Assembly (NCBI GenBank): GCA_947247005.1
Contig: OX365960.1
Location: 20,336,533 to 20,400,532, forward strand
Direction of reading: 5' to 3'
DNA length: 64,000 bases
DNA from: Spisula solida
Taxonomy: Eukaryota > Mollusca > Bivalvia > Venerida > Mactridae
In this document: positions 22,894-34,482 of the stretch, piece by piece
Layout: the number at the start of each line of letters is the position of its first letter
Numbering within the stretch: position 1 is the stretch's first letter
Program-made: the position numbers and the translations under genes
The notes under the pieces: generated by a model
Database searches by the model: none
Seen by the model: only the letters and a program-made list of their open reading frames with translations
What the model was told of the DNA's origin: nothing

Positions 22894-23106
22894 TTAGATT
22901 TTAAACTTGATAAATGTGTCAAAATATCAGCATTTTGGTTTATAAAATAATTAAAAATACTTATAAATCGTTCGCCGTTTTAATGGTGCAGACATGAAAT
23001 AAATGAAAAAGGCACACACCACTTAACCTTTCGAATTTTGATAATTTGGCTGTAGGTTAACACATACTTATTCAGACTAACACGTCTTGTCGGGGTACAT
23101 GGGGTG

Positions 23107-23289
23107 GTTTATAGTTTTTGAAAGAAATGACAGTTGATGATATGTCCGCTGAACGTGTTTCATCACCCATGATTATCAATCGTGAAACATCGGCTATTTC
23201 CGTTTTCTCTCGTACATAAAAACCGAGGTGAATAGAATGATTAACACCCACTGAAGTTGCCAAATCCTGTACAACAACCGTGGAGGCAA
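23107..23289 (-). pseudogene. 5' half of the transposon-split open frame
   Basis: The minus-strand frame (part of a 136-codon ORF from 23482) reads VASTVVVQDLATSV through FKNYK at the element boundary. A strong splice-acceptor-like sequence, TTTGTTTATTTTCCTCAG, immediately precedes it (about 23290-23307). The preceding part of the ORF is Cys/Phe-rich (possibly hydrophobic) and may be intronic. Product unidentified. The insertion places the transposon's terminus and stop codons in the reading frame. Confidence 0.4.
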
Positions 23290-23482
23290 CTGAGGAAAAT
23301 AAACAAAACCTGCAACAGTAGCGGTATATCTTATCTGAACAGGATATGAACATTGTGTAAAAACACATGCAACATAAAATGAAAACAAACAACTCGCGAG
23401 AGCATACAGCTGTTAGGTAATAATGTACCGGTCGGTTATTATTGGCGCCGATGTGCATTTTTTTGTTATTATTCGCGATCAT

Positions 23483-24240
23483 AACTTCTCACAAATAAAT
23501 AAATCCGCATAAATATACTTTCGAAACATAAACACGTATCATGGAAACTTAAAGACAGTAAATACGTACATTCGCAAAGTATGTATGCTACTGAAAATCG
23601 CGAAATAAAAATTACGCCAATAAGTGATTTACAGTAACGTTACTGGGATTTTAGTGATGACGTGTGCATGTGATAGATTCGAGATCATTATGTGCGTGCA
23701 GCGAACTTGTTAATTCTTGTTATAAAGAGAAATTAATATGTTACGTCGTTAAAGTTGATGTAGCTAACTGGTGTGGTGACGCCATAAGAAGTTTAGCAAC
23801 TGTTTATAGAGACACTGTATAGTCTAGTCAGGGTAAAAATCCAGTGATGCAGCGGTCGAGTCCACTATAACGGTGTAAAACCAATTATAAAGGCTTATAC
23901 TGTACAAACAAATATAATTTCAATGTTAAACTAACATACTACATGCATATTCGCTCTACCTGTTCAGACAATGGTTGTTATCTTATGTGTACACATAAAC
24001 TGCAACGTCACTGTCACAATATCCTAACTGGACTGTAATAGTTACTCTTATGTATATGCGCTTTCAAAGCGTAACTTCGTAAGATGAATATTTACAAGTG
24101 AAAGTTGTTCATACATAAAATTATAATGTATAATTAGTTGAGCAACTTGGATGGGAGGGGGCAGGATAGCCGATAGTGGTCTAATGTTTTCGTTATTACC
24201 TCACAATCAGTACTACGATCCACACCTGTAGGTGCAAACT
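23483..24240. other. Non-coding stretch, possible SINE remnant at its end
   Basis: No gene is visible. GATAGCCGATAGTGGTCTAA (24165-24184) resembles an A box, followed by a poor B-box match near 24215, suggesting a decayed tRNA SINE. Confidence 0.3.
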
Positions 24241-24242
24241 TA

Positions 24243-24428
24243 CTAAAATCATTTATGAGTGGGACAGACCAGACAACAGAGCACATACTTCATCAGTGCC
24301 ACCTGTATGAACCACCAAGAACACGTATATGGCCAGTTTCAACCACCCTAGATAAGAAGCTACACGGCAAGAAGGATGACCTCAAGAGGAGTGCTTCCTT
24401 TATCGCTATGACCGGGGTGGTAGTGTAG
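24243..24428 (+). pseudogene. 3' end of a LINE ORF2 (TTEHIL...CHLYEP zinc-knuckle-like tail)
   Basis: The frame reads TDQTTEHILHQCHLYEPPR then TRIWP, LDKKLHGKKDDLKRSASF and a TAG stop at 24426-24428. This matches the T-EH-L--C--Y...LR.....W pattern known from the extreme C terminus of many aquatic-invertebrate non-LTR retrotransposon polyproteins, after the RNase H region. Only about 55 residues remain, and the upstream CxxC half of the motif is absent. A 5'-truncated, dead copy. Confidence 0.7.
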
Positions 24429-25136
24429 ACAGTGATCGAAAAGAAGATGAGAGTAGATTCCGATTTACATGACGACATGACCTTATGGTTTGGTTCGATA
24501 GGCAGTGGCGACAATTATATATGACATACATGTATAACGTACGTGTCCAAAGATAAATACGACGTTAATCCTCCAAGGACGCATTATTGTAATGTTATTA
24601 CTGTCCATGACAGTTTAATCAATTATTTGATGCCAAACACAATTCTTGTTTACATGACAAACGCAACATCAGGGGAGCTACATGTATAATAATATTCCGA
24701 GAATACATTTCGTACTCTTATCTACATTTAAGTATGTCAGTGACTGTCAAATCACATATTTTCGTGGGTATCAACTTCAATTCAATATTTTATTTTGACG
24801 TAAACATATAAAATGTTTATTACCAATGCAATAATAATAATGTGACAAGTTGAAAATTTTAACAAAAACATATATACCTGTACAAAAAGACAAAAGACAA
24901 GATGAATATATACAAATATGCAAACAATCATATATGGTAAGCAGTGTATTTTGAGAAAAGTGTAGATATTTAATGCGTATCAATTAATTTAACCAATTAC
25001 ATTTTATAAAGTTTCTCTTCTTGTATTAGATAAATAGATGTATTTTGCTAGTTTTTTCATGATATGTGTATTCGTAGATTGCATTTTATAAGAGAAATAA
25101 ATTTTCCTATATTAGGCCAGGAACAAAAATACCGAC

Positions 25137-25368
25137 GTAAACATTGTAATCTTAAATCTCGTGGGTATCAAATTTAGTGGATTTTCATAAAAATGCATTT
25201 TTGTGGGGTCGTAAATTCGTGGATTACAGAATAGAAAAGGATAAACTCATATAATTATTAATTAGAGAGGTCGTTTAATTGTGGGATTAAGATTTCGTGG
25301 TCGAGTTCAACAACGAAATCAACGAAAATTCAACACCCTCGAAAAATAATGGTTTTACACTGAGTATA
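25137..25368. mobile_element. TTTCGTGGGT...AACGAAAATTCAA MITE
   Basis: ATCTCGTGGGTATCAAATTT and TTTTTGTGGGGTCGTAAATT on the left are mirrored by TTCAACAACGAAATCAACGA and a terminal GGTTTTACACT. A left-end fragment of the same family (TTTTCGTGGGTATCAACTTC) is at 24759-24778. Confidence 0.6.
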
Positions 25369-25534
25369 TTCTGGCATTTATACACGTACGCTCGTAATTA
25401 TTGAATAAAAACTTGATATCCAACAGAGACATGGAATTGACAGCGATATTTAGTACCGGTCCTCAGAGTAAACGTACCAGTAATTATCTTAGCATAAGTC
25501 GTGTAAAAGCGCCGGTATTTTATGGTCTGTCTCT

Positions 25535-26341
25535 TTGGGTGTGTCTTATCCGCCAGGTCGATTCACCAGCAGACTCCATAGCGCTTGAATACGACCTTAA
25601 GAAACTTGCAGCATGGGAGAAGAAGTGGGGAATTTCGTTCCATCCAGAAAAATACATTTTTCTACGTGTCCACCGGAAAAGAAATTCATACATTTACAAC
25701 TAAACCCTCAAAGGACATATTTTAGAAACAGACACGTTCACAAAATACCTTGGCGTCCACTTAACAGAAAACCTATCATGGAATACCCACATAGATTATA
25801 TCACCAAAAAAGCAAACAGTACTCTCGTATTCCTGCGTAGAAACCTCAAAATCTCGAACGAATCAGTCAAAAGCAATGCATACTTCTCCCTAGTCAGACC
25901 ACATCTAGAATACTGCTCCACCATATGGAACCCATACACCAACAAACTAACTCGTCAACTGGAAATGGTTTAGAGAAGGGCTGCAAGGTACACTACAAAC
26001 CGATACCATAACACCAGCAGTGTGACTTCAATGCTAGACCAACTGGGATGGGAAACTCTAGAAACCAGAAGAACAAAGGCACAGCTAACCATGCTCTTCA
26101 GGATTGTTCACGGCTACGTTGACATCCCTGCAGAGAAGTACCTGACACCTGCTAGACTCACCACACGATCACCCCACTCACTTAAATACAGACTCATTTC
26201 AACATCTACAGCATACTACAAGAACCCCTTCTTTCCCAGAACCATTGCTCCATGGAACAGCCTCCCTGAATATGTCACAGAGACCCCGACTTAGTGTCCT
26301 TTAAGCGGGGGCTGTCTAAACTCGATTTAAATAATGCTTAG
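25535..26341 (+). pseudogene. 5'-truncated jockey/CR1-like non-LTR reverse transcriptase
   Basis: Three frame segments give a familiar LINE RT C-terminal portion: SPADSIALEYDLKKLAAWEK, then TKYLGVHLTENLSWNTHIDY, FSLVRPHLEYCSTIWNPY and RTIAPWNSLPEYV. These correspond to the palm region after the YADD box, the KYLGV strand (a conserved RT motif) and the thumb. Breaks are a frame change near 25700, an in-frame TAG at about 25972-25974 (replacing a Gln in the usual EMVQRRAARY) and a 1-base loss near 26293. The catalytic part is missing. Some frames overlap ORFs 25401-25703 and 26022-26294. The sequence ends at a TAG near 26341, with a non-coding tail following. Confidence 0.85.
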
Positions 26342-26735
26342 GGCCCAGCTGTAAGTAAACCATCGATGATCCCTTATAGGCTGTATCAGCAGTGACCACC
26401 ATAAATGGAGAGGTTCGGTGAGAAGGCGACAACGCAGCTGGGAAAAACTTTCTTATTCTTCTTTCTTTGAACTGCTTACTTATTTCTTACTTTTCTATTT
26501 ATTTCCATACAGCTCTTACTTTCTCTGACCAGTAACCACCCATCACATAATAGTCAAGTGTGACTGAGTTGATGTAATCTATAGATGTAGATCCGGTGCA
26601 CAGAAAATTTCCACCGGCGCCGTAACACGACCGTGCCTCATTGTCAATTGATATTAACTTATATTGAACTCGTTAGGGTAATATCATTAAGCTCGCCAAA
26701 AGCAGGCTTAATACAATTTCCAATGAAAAAGGGGG
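26342..26735 (+). other. LINE 3' tail and adjoining non-coding sequence
   Basis: The first about 130 bp after the LINE stop (GGGCCCAGCTG to CGCAGCTGGGAAAAAC) are probably its 3' UTR. It contains an inverted CCAGCTG/CAGCTGG pair. The remainder is unassigned. Confidence 0.4.
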
Positions 26736-27050
26736 AATAACTGCGGTTCGACTTATTTTTAGTTGTTGAGAGTGACCTCAATGAAAGCCAGGGGAGAGAA
26801 CTCTGTAGAGTGAGAGAGTTACTTCCATTGAAACCAAGGGATGGGAACTGCGGTTCGGCTTATTTTAAGTAGACGAGAGTGACCATTCCTTGAAAAAGGC
26901 AGTGGAGGGAACTCTGTGACGCGAGAGGGTTACTTCCCTTTAAAGCAAGGGAGGAACTGTGACTAGACTTATTTTAAGACGGCGAGAGTGACCTCCCCTG
27001 TACAATCAAGGAATGGAACTCTGTGAAAGCAGGGGCGGGCGGGAACTGCG
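26736..27050 (+). repeat. ~108-bp tandem repeat, three diverged units
   Basis: Units start at about 26736, 26845 and 26952. A truncated start appears at 27041. Each has AACTGCGGTTCGGCTTATTT, GAGAGTGACC, GGGAACTCTGTGA and GAGAG.GTTACTTCC. Identity between units is roughly 75-85% by eye. Confidence 0.75.
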
Positions 27051-27887
27051 GTTAGGAAACAATCAGCAAGCAATACATAATGAAATGAGCCAGTCACTGG
27101 GGAAAACCTGCTTTTTTGACATCGTGCACCTATTGTATGTAATAAGATTTCGAAAAAGCTCTAAAAAGAAAAAAAAGATTTAATGATTCAGTTATAAATA
27201 ATTCAACTATATAATACTATATCTTAGCTTTAGATTTTCTCACGAATTATGTTGAAATAACTTGCTTGGTTACTATGGTGGTCTGCAATTCCGGAGAGGT
27301 ACTTTGATTGAGAAAAACAATGAGTTAGTGGCTTAAAACAGTAGTAGAATTACTGTAAATGCGAACGTTTACGATTTCGATACAAATTTTGAAGATTAAA
27401 AATAATTCTAATACGAGCTACTACTTTGAACAGTTTATTTGAAGAATTGATTAAATACTGCATTTGTGAAATACTTGCGACAGATACGTCTAATTTTAAC
27501 GTTTGAATGACTAGCGCGAAGTCACACAAAAAGGCTCCGAACAGGGTTAGGACTCTTAAGCATTTTGCATTATTATGATTGTTCTTTTAAATGATGGAAA
27601 ATCTCAAAATCAAAATAGCAGGTTTTTTCTGGAGACTGGATTGCATGTTTATAAAGCACGAAGCATACAGTAACCCAAAATTATAAACAAAATGTCAAAA
27701 TAATCTGGAAATTGTCTATAAACACTGACAGCTGGAATACCTAAAATACCCGCATAAACTGTTTGGTTTTGCAATAAATTGCTGCATAATTTGTGTGAAT
27801 TATCTTAATTATTATGAATTACCATAGATAACTATAAAACTGTATAATGATAAAACAATCATAAAATATCTGTAAATTTTTATCAAT
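27051..27887. other. Non-coding stretch
   Basis: Nothing recognised. Confidence 0.4.
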
Positions 27888-28068
27888 GCTACTGTAAAAT
27901 CAGACAGTAGATCTAGCTCTAGTTCGCGATGTTAAATGTTCGCGATTTTTAAATTAATAAATAACTACTTTCTGTTGTTTTACCACCGTTGTTTCAGTTT
28001 TATTTCGTGAATATAGCAAAATTAATTTCTCGCGACAATTTCAGATTTTCCAGTGCTGTAATACTTAT
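27888..28068. mobile_element. ACTGTAAAATCA...TTCTCGCGACAATTTC MITE
   Basis: Left end ACTGTAAAATCAGAC with TTCGCGATGTTAAATGTTCG. Right end ATTAATTTCTCGCGAC and TCCAGTGCTGTAAT. Diverged member of the CGCG MITE family. Confidence 0.5.
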
Positions 28069-28441
28069 CGCTGTGATTTCACCGGAAATGTTCATTGCAA
28101 CAACCCTTAATTTGTAATAACTGTTTAGCAGTAGTTGAAACGGTTTAAGAAATTACAGAATTAAAGGTATACTGTATCTGGTTGGCAAACATTATAATTA
28201 TATACAAATTCATAATGTATGAGGGGTATCGAAGAATTGCGTAGTGTTTTGTCAGGGCGAATTATTTTTTATATTCGTTTTGCATAAATAAAAAAAAAGT
28301 TATGACAAATGTCAACGTAATTGTGAAGTTCTAGGACACCTCTAGTATAATATGATTTATTTCAATAAATAAGACTTTGACTAAGTCTATGAGTATACGA
28401 AATCTAAATTTTCACGACTTACAAATTTAAACATATTGGTA

Positions 28442-28671
28442 CTGTTTTAGCATAGCACTTACGAAAATCATAAATTTACGATCAAATTCAAATTATTTGC
28501 AATATTGTGACAATCGCAAAGTGTGGTAAAAGGAGCTGAAATACTAATACAGATTTAGTTAATGAATTCCTACAAGCCACATTGGTACCTAATGTACAGT
28601 TGTTAAAGAATTATAAACAATTTAAATTGGAACGTAAGTTTAAGATTACCGTAAGTGCTTTGATAAAACGG
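28442..28671. mobile_element. Second copy of the mariner-like MITE
   Basis: Ends CTGTTTTAGCATAGCACTTA and CCGTAAGTGCTTTGATAAAA. TA precedes it, and the right flank is TG (probably mutated TA). 230 bp. Compare 17762-17997. Confidence 0.75.
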
Positions 28672-28977
28672 TGCCATGGTCAATAGCAAGCATATCATGC
28701 GTATGAGAACATACATATAAAAACAAAGAAAAAAGTCGCATTCATTACTGAGAAATAAACGAAATTTGTTAATGTCTGCAATAACGAAACTGTACCTGAT
28801 TTTGGTCTATTGAAAGCTATCCAATTTTTTTTCTATCCACAGAAGTGTAAGACTCATTTTCACCAGCATTCTTATCAGTTTCATAGTACTTATATTTCGA
28901 CACTACCGATAATCATAGGTTTTTTATTCGATTTTTTTTCAATAATATTCTGCCATTGTCTAAGCATACTCTGCATT
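28672..28977. other. Non-coding stretch
   Basis: No recognisable content. The frames at 28810-29186 extend into the following MITE. Confidence 0.4.
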
Positions 28978-29278
28978 CTGCAAAATCATATATTTTCGCG
29001 ATGGGAAAATTTCACAAACTCACTTTTCTGAAGTGGTCCGCGAGATTAAATTTTGCGATGTTTAAACTTAAAAAAAGGACACCTTTCTGCGCTTTACTGT
29101 CGTTTAAGTTTATGAGCATAATTGTTTGTCGGTCAAAAGCTATATATAGCTTATTTTTGCTTTGTTATAACCGAATCCGACAATAATTTTGACTTGACTT
29201 GACTTGCGAACTTGTCGGGTTTCGCCACCATTTAGCGAAAATTAATTACCCGCGAAAATTTCTGAATTTACAGTAGCA
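28978..29278. mobile_element. ATATTTTCGCGATGGG...TTACCCGCGAAAATTT MITE with internal insert
   Basis: CAAAATCATATATTTTCGCG on the left and CGCGAAAATTTCTGAATTTACAG on the right are inverted ends. Interior motifs are CCGCGAGATTAAATTTTGCG and TTAGCGAAAATTAATTACCC. The interior also holds CTTGA tandem units (29191-29207). Confidence 0.6.
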
Positions 29279-29461
29279 AAGTAGGTAAGTAACATGAAGC
29301 CTTAAGGTACATGTCTGGAATTCTAGGTATGTTTGGGAAATGTTCCATTCCTCATTATTCATGGATGAAAAAAATGATCCTATTACTGGAAACTATATTC
29401 TTGCATTGGGCGCATTCAGACATCAAGTAATTACATGCTAGAAAGAGAACTTCAAGGACGG

Positions 29462-29558
29462 TTTTCACAAGGGGAAATTGCACAAGGGGTCATTTTTCAC
29501 AAGGGGGGGGGGGGCATTTTTCACAAAGTGGCATTTTTCAAAAAGGAACATTTTTAAC
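29462..29558 (+). repeat. CATTTTTCACAAGGGG tandem repeat with a 12-G run
   Basis: About five degenerate units. One has expanded to twelve consecutive G (29503-29514). Likely slippage-prone. Confidence 0.8.
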
Positions 29559-29639
29559 AAATATTTTAAGACTGAAACTTTGACTTAGACTGCAATGGTT
29601 TAAATGTTCCTTTCGCCCTAATGTTGTTGTAAAAGAACC

Positions 29640-29905
29640 GGGTGGGTAACACCAATGAAGTTGACAAATTTTCATCGCGTTCAATCAAATGTAAAATAAT
29701 TTTTTGTAAATTTGCTGTTTGTAATTTTTTAGTCTCTGTCTGGTGTGTGTCTGAAGTTATGTTCTGTTATGAAATTAAGTTTAACAATGCCATAGGAAAT
29801 TGGACGTATTTTAGAAAAGATATGGAAGATCGAACCCACAACCTTTAGATCAGCTGTCAGTAGCCCTTACCACTAGACCACTTGTTCACCTGCGGGGTGT
29901 TGTTG
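29640..29905 (-). mobile_element. tRNA-derived SINE, minus strand
   Basis: The minus strand has A box TGGTCTAGTGGTAAGG (about 29865-29880) and B-box region GGGTTCGATC (29828-29837). The head is nearly the same as that of the plus-strand SINE at 30345-30685 (TGGTCTAGTGGTAACGGCTA), so the two form an inverted pair about 0.5 kb apart. Confidence 0.65.
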
Positions 29906-30344
29906 ATACCTGAAGGTATATTATAATCAACGTAGAGTTATTTTGCATCATAACGACAAGAGAACGGACACTACTACGATAAATCGCTGTTACCGTTATT
30001 TACGAAACATGTAAAACAAAACGATTCAAAATTATCCTTTTCCTAACAAATTGTACCGACAATTGCAAAGCAAAAAATTAAAGTAAAATACAAGGAACTT
30101 TTTACGGGTATGACTTATGTTAATTTATTTTTCGACATTAATATTTTATGAAACCCGTTGTGAAACGGCCGATAACTAATTTACCTTTCATGACACATTC
30201 ACATAAAAGGGGAGTAACTGTTCTCAAGATTTAGCAGCCTTATGACAAGAGTATTGTCCCTTATATAATACTTCTGACTTGCAATGACCGAGGCAGGGCA
30301 GTATCAGTGGTGATGTTATAAAGCCGCCCTGTAGAACAAATAAG
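29906..30344. other. Non-coding stretch between two SINEs
   Basis: Nothing recognised. Confidence 0.4.
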
Positions 30345-30685
30345 GTCTTAGGTGGACAAGTGGTCTAGTGGTAACGGCTACTGACTGCTGATCTGAAGGT
30401 TAGGGGTTGGTTCCCTACTCCAGCCAGGCCAAAAACATAAATGCTTTTTAGTGTTTCCCACCTAACATAAATACAATTACTAACAGTCTTTCGGACGAGA
30501 CGTTAAGCGAGGTTCCGTGTATGACGCTTTACATCGGTGCGTAAAAACCCAGAGATGCTTCTGGAACTGGGGCATCTTCTGTATTATGCACTATCCCCCA
30601 AGAACTAAAACTTACTAACCGCTTCTGGGGGCCTCTCCCATATGGATTTCCGTAGGCGAGGATAAATAAAAACAAATAAACATTC
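30345..30685 (+). mobile_element. tRNA-derived SINE with conserved-type central domain
   Basis: A box (30361-30377) and B-box-like GGTTGGTTCCC (about 30405-30415). The body contains TCTTTCGGACGAGACGTTAA, CGAGGTTCC, ACATCGGTGCGTAAAAACCC and AGATGCTTCTGGAACT. It ends in an A-rich AATAAAAACAAATAAAC tail. The TTTCGGACGAGACGTTAA block resembles the deeply conserved central domains of metazoan SINEs (possibly the Nin-DC type). That identification is from memory. Confidence 0.7.
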
Positions 30686-31130
30686 AGGTATTGGTCCGCA
30701 CGATAGAACTAAACAGACTCCAACGCGTTCAGTTTATCTAATTTAAAGTTTAACCATACAAAGTTTTGAACGCTTGAATGTGAACATATACCTTTTGCAG
30801 TATGTTTAAAGCCGTGTCCAATGTGTGTTTGTATAAAGCTTCCGTTCATGTCCAATTCTACAATTCTACACAATCTTTTAAATCTTAAATTTACCAAAAA
30901 AGCACAACAAAATTGGGTGCCAACGTGTAGTATTTCTATAAATTTTTACAAATATTTGAGTTCATTTTATGCGGAATTACAACGAATACTTACACACTTA
31001 CACAACAATATTTTCAAAAGATTACAATGCTACAAAGTGCCCACATTAGGTGTACATTTGTACTACCAAAGATGAGAATTAAAAGCATTAAATGGTTCAC
31101 AATGTATTACACAAATAATACAATGTTCTA

Positions 31131-32116
31131 CACAGCATGAAAAGTTACGTTTAATTTTCGATTAAAATTAACGTAAATGTAATTATATTCGAAATTTAAA
31201 TACATTTAATCAGAAAAAAGTAGCCATTCAATTCCATATTTAAGTTAAGTTTAATACTACATTTAAGTCGAATTATTCCTAGAAGTTTAAGTCACATTTA
31301 AGTTGCATTTAAAGGTGATTAACTATAGAATATAAATGGGATTAAATGCACGTTTATGCAATATAAACACAAAATTAAATGCGCTTAAATTTGACATTTA
31401 AGTTGCATTTAAAGGTGATTAAATATCTTTTTTTTCCATAAAATAGATTCTGCGCATATTGTACAAATAAGTCAACAAACCACTTAGCAGTTTGTAACCT
31501 GCTTCTTACCAATAAAAATATTTCTGTATCATACGATTTATATAGTAAAACCATACTTTTATTTTGTATGACTTAATATATATTATTATTGTATATGTAC
31601 TGGTTTTATATTTCAATGTCATGAGCAACCATGAAGTAGAATTTAAAGATGTTACACATACACTATTTCACTATGAAACTACTTAACGATATAATTTGTA
31701 TTTAAAGTATATTTAACGGCAAGGAAAAGATATATAGAAATTTTACTCATATTTATATTCAAGGGAGGTAATAAAACAATTATGGAAATTCTTCTAATTT
31801 TGAAATTCGTGACTTAAGATTGGAAGATCTACATGTGAACTAAACGCGAATCTAGTTGGATGCATGTGCTAGTATTATTTGTAATTATAAATATGAATAA
31901 AATTTAGTTAATATACGGAAAATAAATCGAATTAAATATGGACGTTTTTGTGAAATTTCAAATAAACGGAAAGATAATATAGTATTATTTGTGATTAAAT
32001 TTACAAATTAAATTTAGTTTATGTACGGAAAATAAATCGACTTAAATTTGAAATTTCAAATAAAAGTAAATATAATAAAATATTATTTGCGCTTAAACCC
32101 GTTTTTTCATGCTGTG
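31131..32116. mobile_element. 986-bp non-autonomous TIR element with 3-bp target duplication
   Basis: Terminal inverted repeats CACAGCATGAAAA. CTA duplication at 31128-31130 and 32117-32119. Unit 2 has the empty site (CTAG at about 44456-44459), which proves insertion. Internal AT-rich repeats include ATTTAAGTTGCATTTAAAGG at about 31297 and 31400. A 282-bp relative sits in unit 3. 3-bp duplications suggest PIF/Harbinger-like mobilisation (inferred). Confidence 0.85.
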
Positions 32117-32162
32117 CTAGTATCATACGTGTTGTGAAAATACACGGATCATAATACCGGAA

Positions 32163-32300
32163 CCTCTCAAATTCAAACTTATACTCGTTGATTTTCGAAA
32201 AATCTTGAAAAATAAGCATGCAGTCGATCACATTTCCTAGACTTGTATTGAAACCTAGTTCTTTCCTTTTCACTAGTACGTCTTTACATATTTCCTTCAA
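32163..32300 (-). pseudogene. Coding-like fragment in unit 1 (KEICKDVLVKRKELGFNT...)
   Basis: This is part of a 93-codon minus frame that runs on into the MITE. It reads KEICKDVLVKRKELGFNTS, NVIDCML, DFSKINEYKFEFERFRYYD. Unit 2 carries the same text in separated pieces at about 42945-43010, 43085-43120 and 44365-44460. Unit 4 has only the first (about 63075-63130, then stop). I recognise no protein family. The continuous frame in unit 1 arises from two deletions, so it may be accidental. Confidence 0.25.
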
Positions 32301-34403
32301 GCGTCCCGTATAGCAATTTTGGGGTTTTTATGGTGACTGATCGATTAGTACATCATGTTTACCTTTAGGTAAGTATTATCAAACTACATATTCGTTCCAT
32401 TAAACAGCAGTTGTTTTGTGTTTGTTAGATTGGTGGTGTTATGCTATTTGTTGGTCAGTCTGATCAGTAATTTGTTCACAGGCGCCATGCCGACCAGGAC
32501 ATTATATTCCACTGTATGACACATATGAACTAATTATGTAAATAATATTGTTAATTATCCAAAGTACCATTAAATACATATTTAAATGCTTTAGTTTTGG
32601 CCCACTTGATACGTCTTTAGTTGCGACGTTGTCCGTCGACTAATATCTAAATTGCCTTCATGTTCATGCCTTTTGACCAATCATCTAACAATGACATTGT
32701 CTGACGAATATTCAGGTATACCACACGTTGAAACCACCCCTTTCCACAAGCTTGTGCCAATCGATAAGTACCAAGGCCAAAATCCTGAAGCAAACTTTTA
32801 AGTAAAACAAAATTTACCATATCGACACATTATTCCTCTTATTGATTTGAATGTTTGTATTACGGAATAGGCAGGTCTTTGTTTAAAATACATAAACATC
32901 TGAAAGGCTACATCCAGAGATTTTTGTAAAATATGCATGGCTCATGACAGCCGAATACTAATACTAGTAGTCATGTATGCCTAAGGCTATATCGACCGTG
33001 ACCTTGGACCTATCTACCTACAAATTTGTAGGATTCAACTGCTGATGATCAGCAACCTCTCCGTAAAGTTTACGAGCTAAGGACCCACCGTTCTTAATTA
33101 CGCTGTGGATCAGAAACCGTTGTGCTTTCGAAGTTCACGGTCATTTTGACCTTTGAACCTAGTGACCTCAAAATCGATGGACGTCATCTACTGATAATGA
33201 ACAGCCTACATTTAAAGTTTGTGGGTCCTTGGTCCAACCGTTCTAGAGCAACTAATCGGAATACATTTGATCTACAGACATACCGTTCGGCATGCATGTG
33301 ATAAATAAGTAATAACTCCCACATTTACGATACAGAGACATAAAAACTTAACAACTTACAATTCCTAAGGCGTTTAACATGATATTTTAAAATAAACATA
33401 ATATCATACATTTCGTAGTTTTATATTGTGTAATATTTCAAACTAGAAACAAAATTATATACACTTTTTTCTTGTATCGCTATTTACTGTGTTGGTGTAC
33501 TTATAACTTGTATGTGTATTTTCAGCTCCAATTCCATCACATTGGTTCTATTACCTATGGCTTAACCAAAGTGATTACAAAACGAATGAAATGTTTTTGT
33601 TGTAATGTCTCCCGATGGCCATAGTATACCTTTAAAGGTCTTATAAACAAAGGCTAGCGATCTCATATGATTAAATTATCCCGATGGCCATAGCATATAT
33701 TTGAAGGTCTTATAAATAAAATATAACGATCACATAAGATTACATTAGATTATTTATATTGACTTCACAGATAGTTGAGACGGAAACTTCGTTCGTAGTC
33801 AATTTGAAGATAAGTTACAACAACCAAGCTGGATGTAATGTTTTATTAGATAAACGTAGTCCAAATTTAAACAAGGTTTCTTTGGTTAAATGTTTGCGGG
33901 CTCAACGAAGATGAAGCGTTAAAGATGTTTGTACGTGGTACATTACTGGTGACACTACTTAGTAAAATGTTCAAGTATCTGCTCATATTATCTATACATA
34001 CCTGTACTCTTTGGAACAGTTGTGGAGGATGCATGGCATACATGGACGTGCATGTTGTTTAGGATGATACATAAACGTGTTATCTCAGTTGTGGTACATA
34101 CGTCATGAGTACATACACTATCATGCAATTAAGACAAAACCTTTGCTATTTGGAGTTTAGGATAAGCTTTGAGATAGAACTTGCTAGTATATTTTCACTT
34201 ATAATATACCGACCAAGGGCAAACATTGATATTGTGTAAATTGTTTCCGTCGTTAATATACCGTATTTCTGTCACCCCGTCAGAAACGGAACAAGACAAA
34301 GCCACACAACAGGCTTCTCCATGATAGTACACGTAATATCCATATACCGCTTAATATCAGTTCCGTCGGAGAATACCGCTCTTTTCATATGGCCCCGACG
34401 GAA

Positions 34404-34482
34404 CTGAAAACTGGCATAACGCTTAAACGGAACTCAGAACCACGAAATATAAGTTACGTTCGGTTGTTACGCCGGTATTCAG
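34404..34482. repeat. Conserved hairpin of the repeat unit (unit 1)
   Basis: CTGAAAACTGGCATAACG pairs with TTGTTACGCCGGTATTCAG. ACGGAACT on one side pairs with AGTTACGT on the other. The corresponding hairpin is retained in units 2, 3 and 4. Confidence 0.6.

Larger units (their letters stand above)
22314..23106. mobile_element. 793-bp TIR element with 5-bp target duplication (GTTTA)
   Basis: Terminal inverted repeats start CACCCCGTGTACCCCGAC and extend through ACAAGACGTGTTAG.CTGAATAAG, about 40 bp. GTTTA flanks both sides (22309-22313, 23107-23111). Subterminal inverted blocks (TTTTTCATTTATTTCGTGTC with its inverse near 22990-23010) show that the whole element is a foldback. It encodes no transposase. 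A 5-bp duplication with a CAC-starting terminus is shared with Transib/ProtoRAG-type elements, but the rest of the terminus does not match their heptamer well, so the superfamily is open. Confidence 0.85.
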
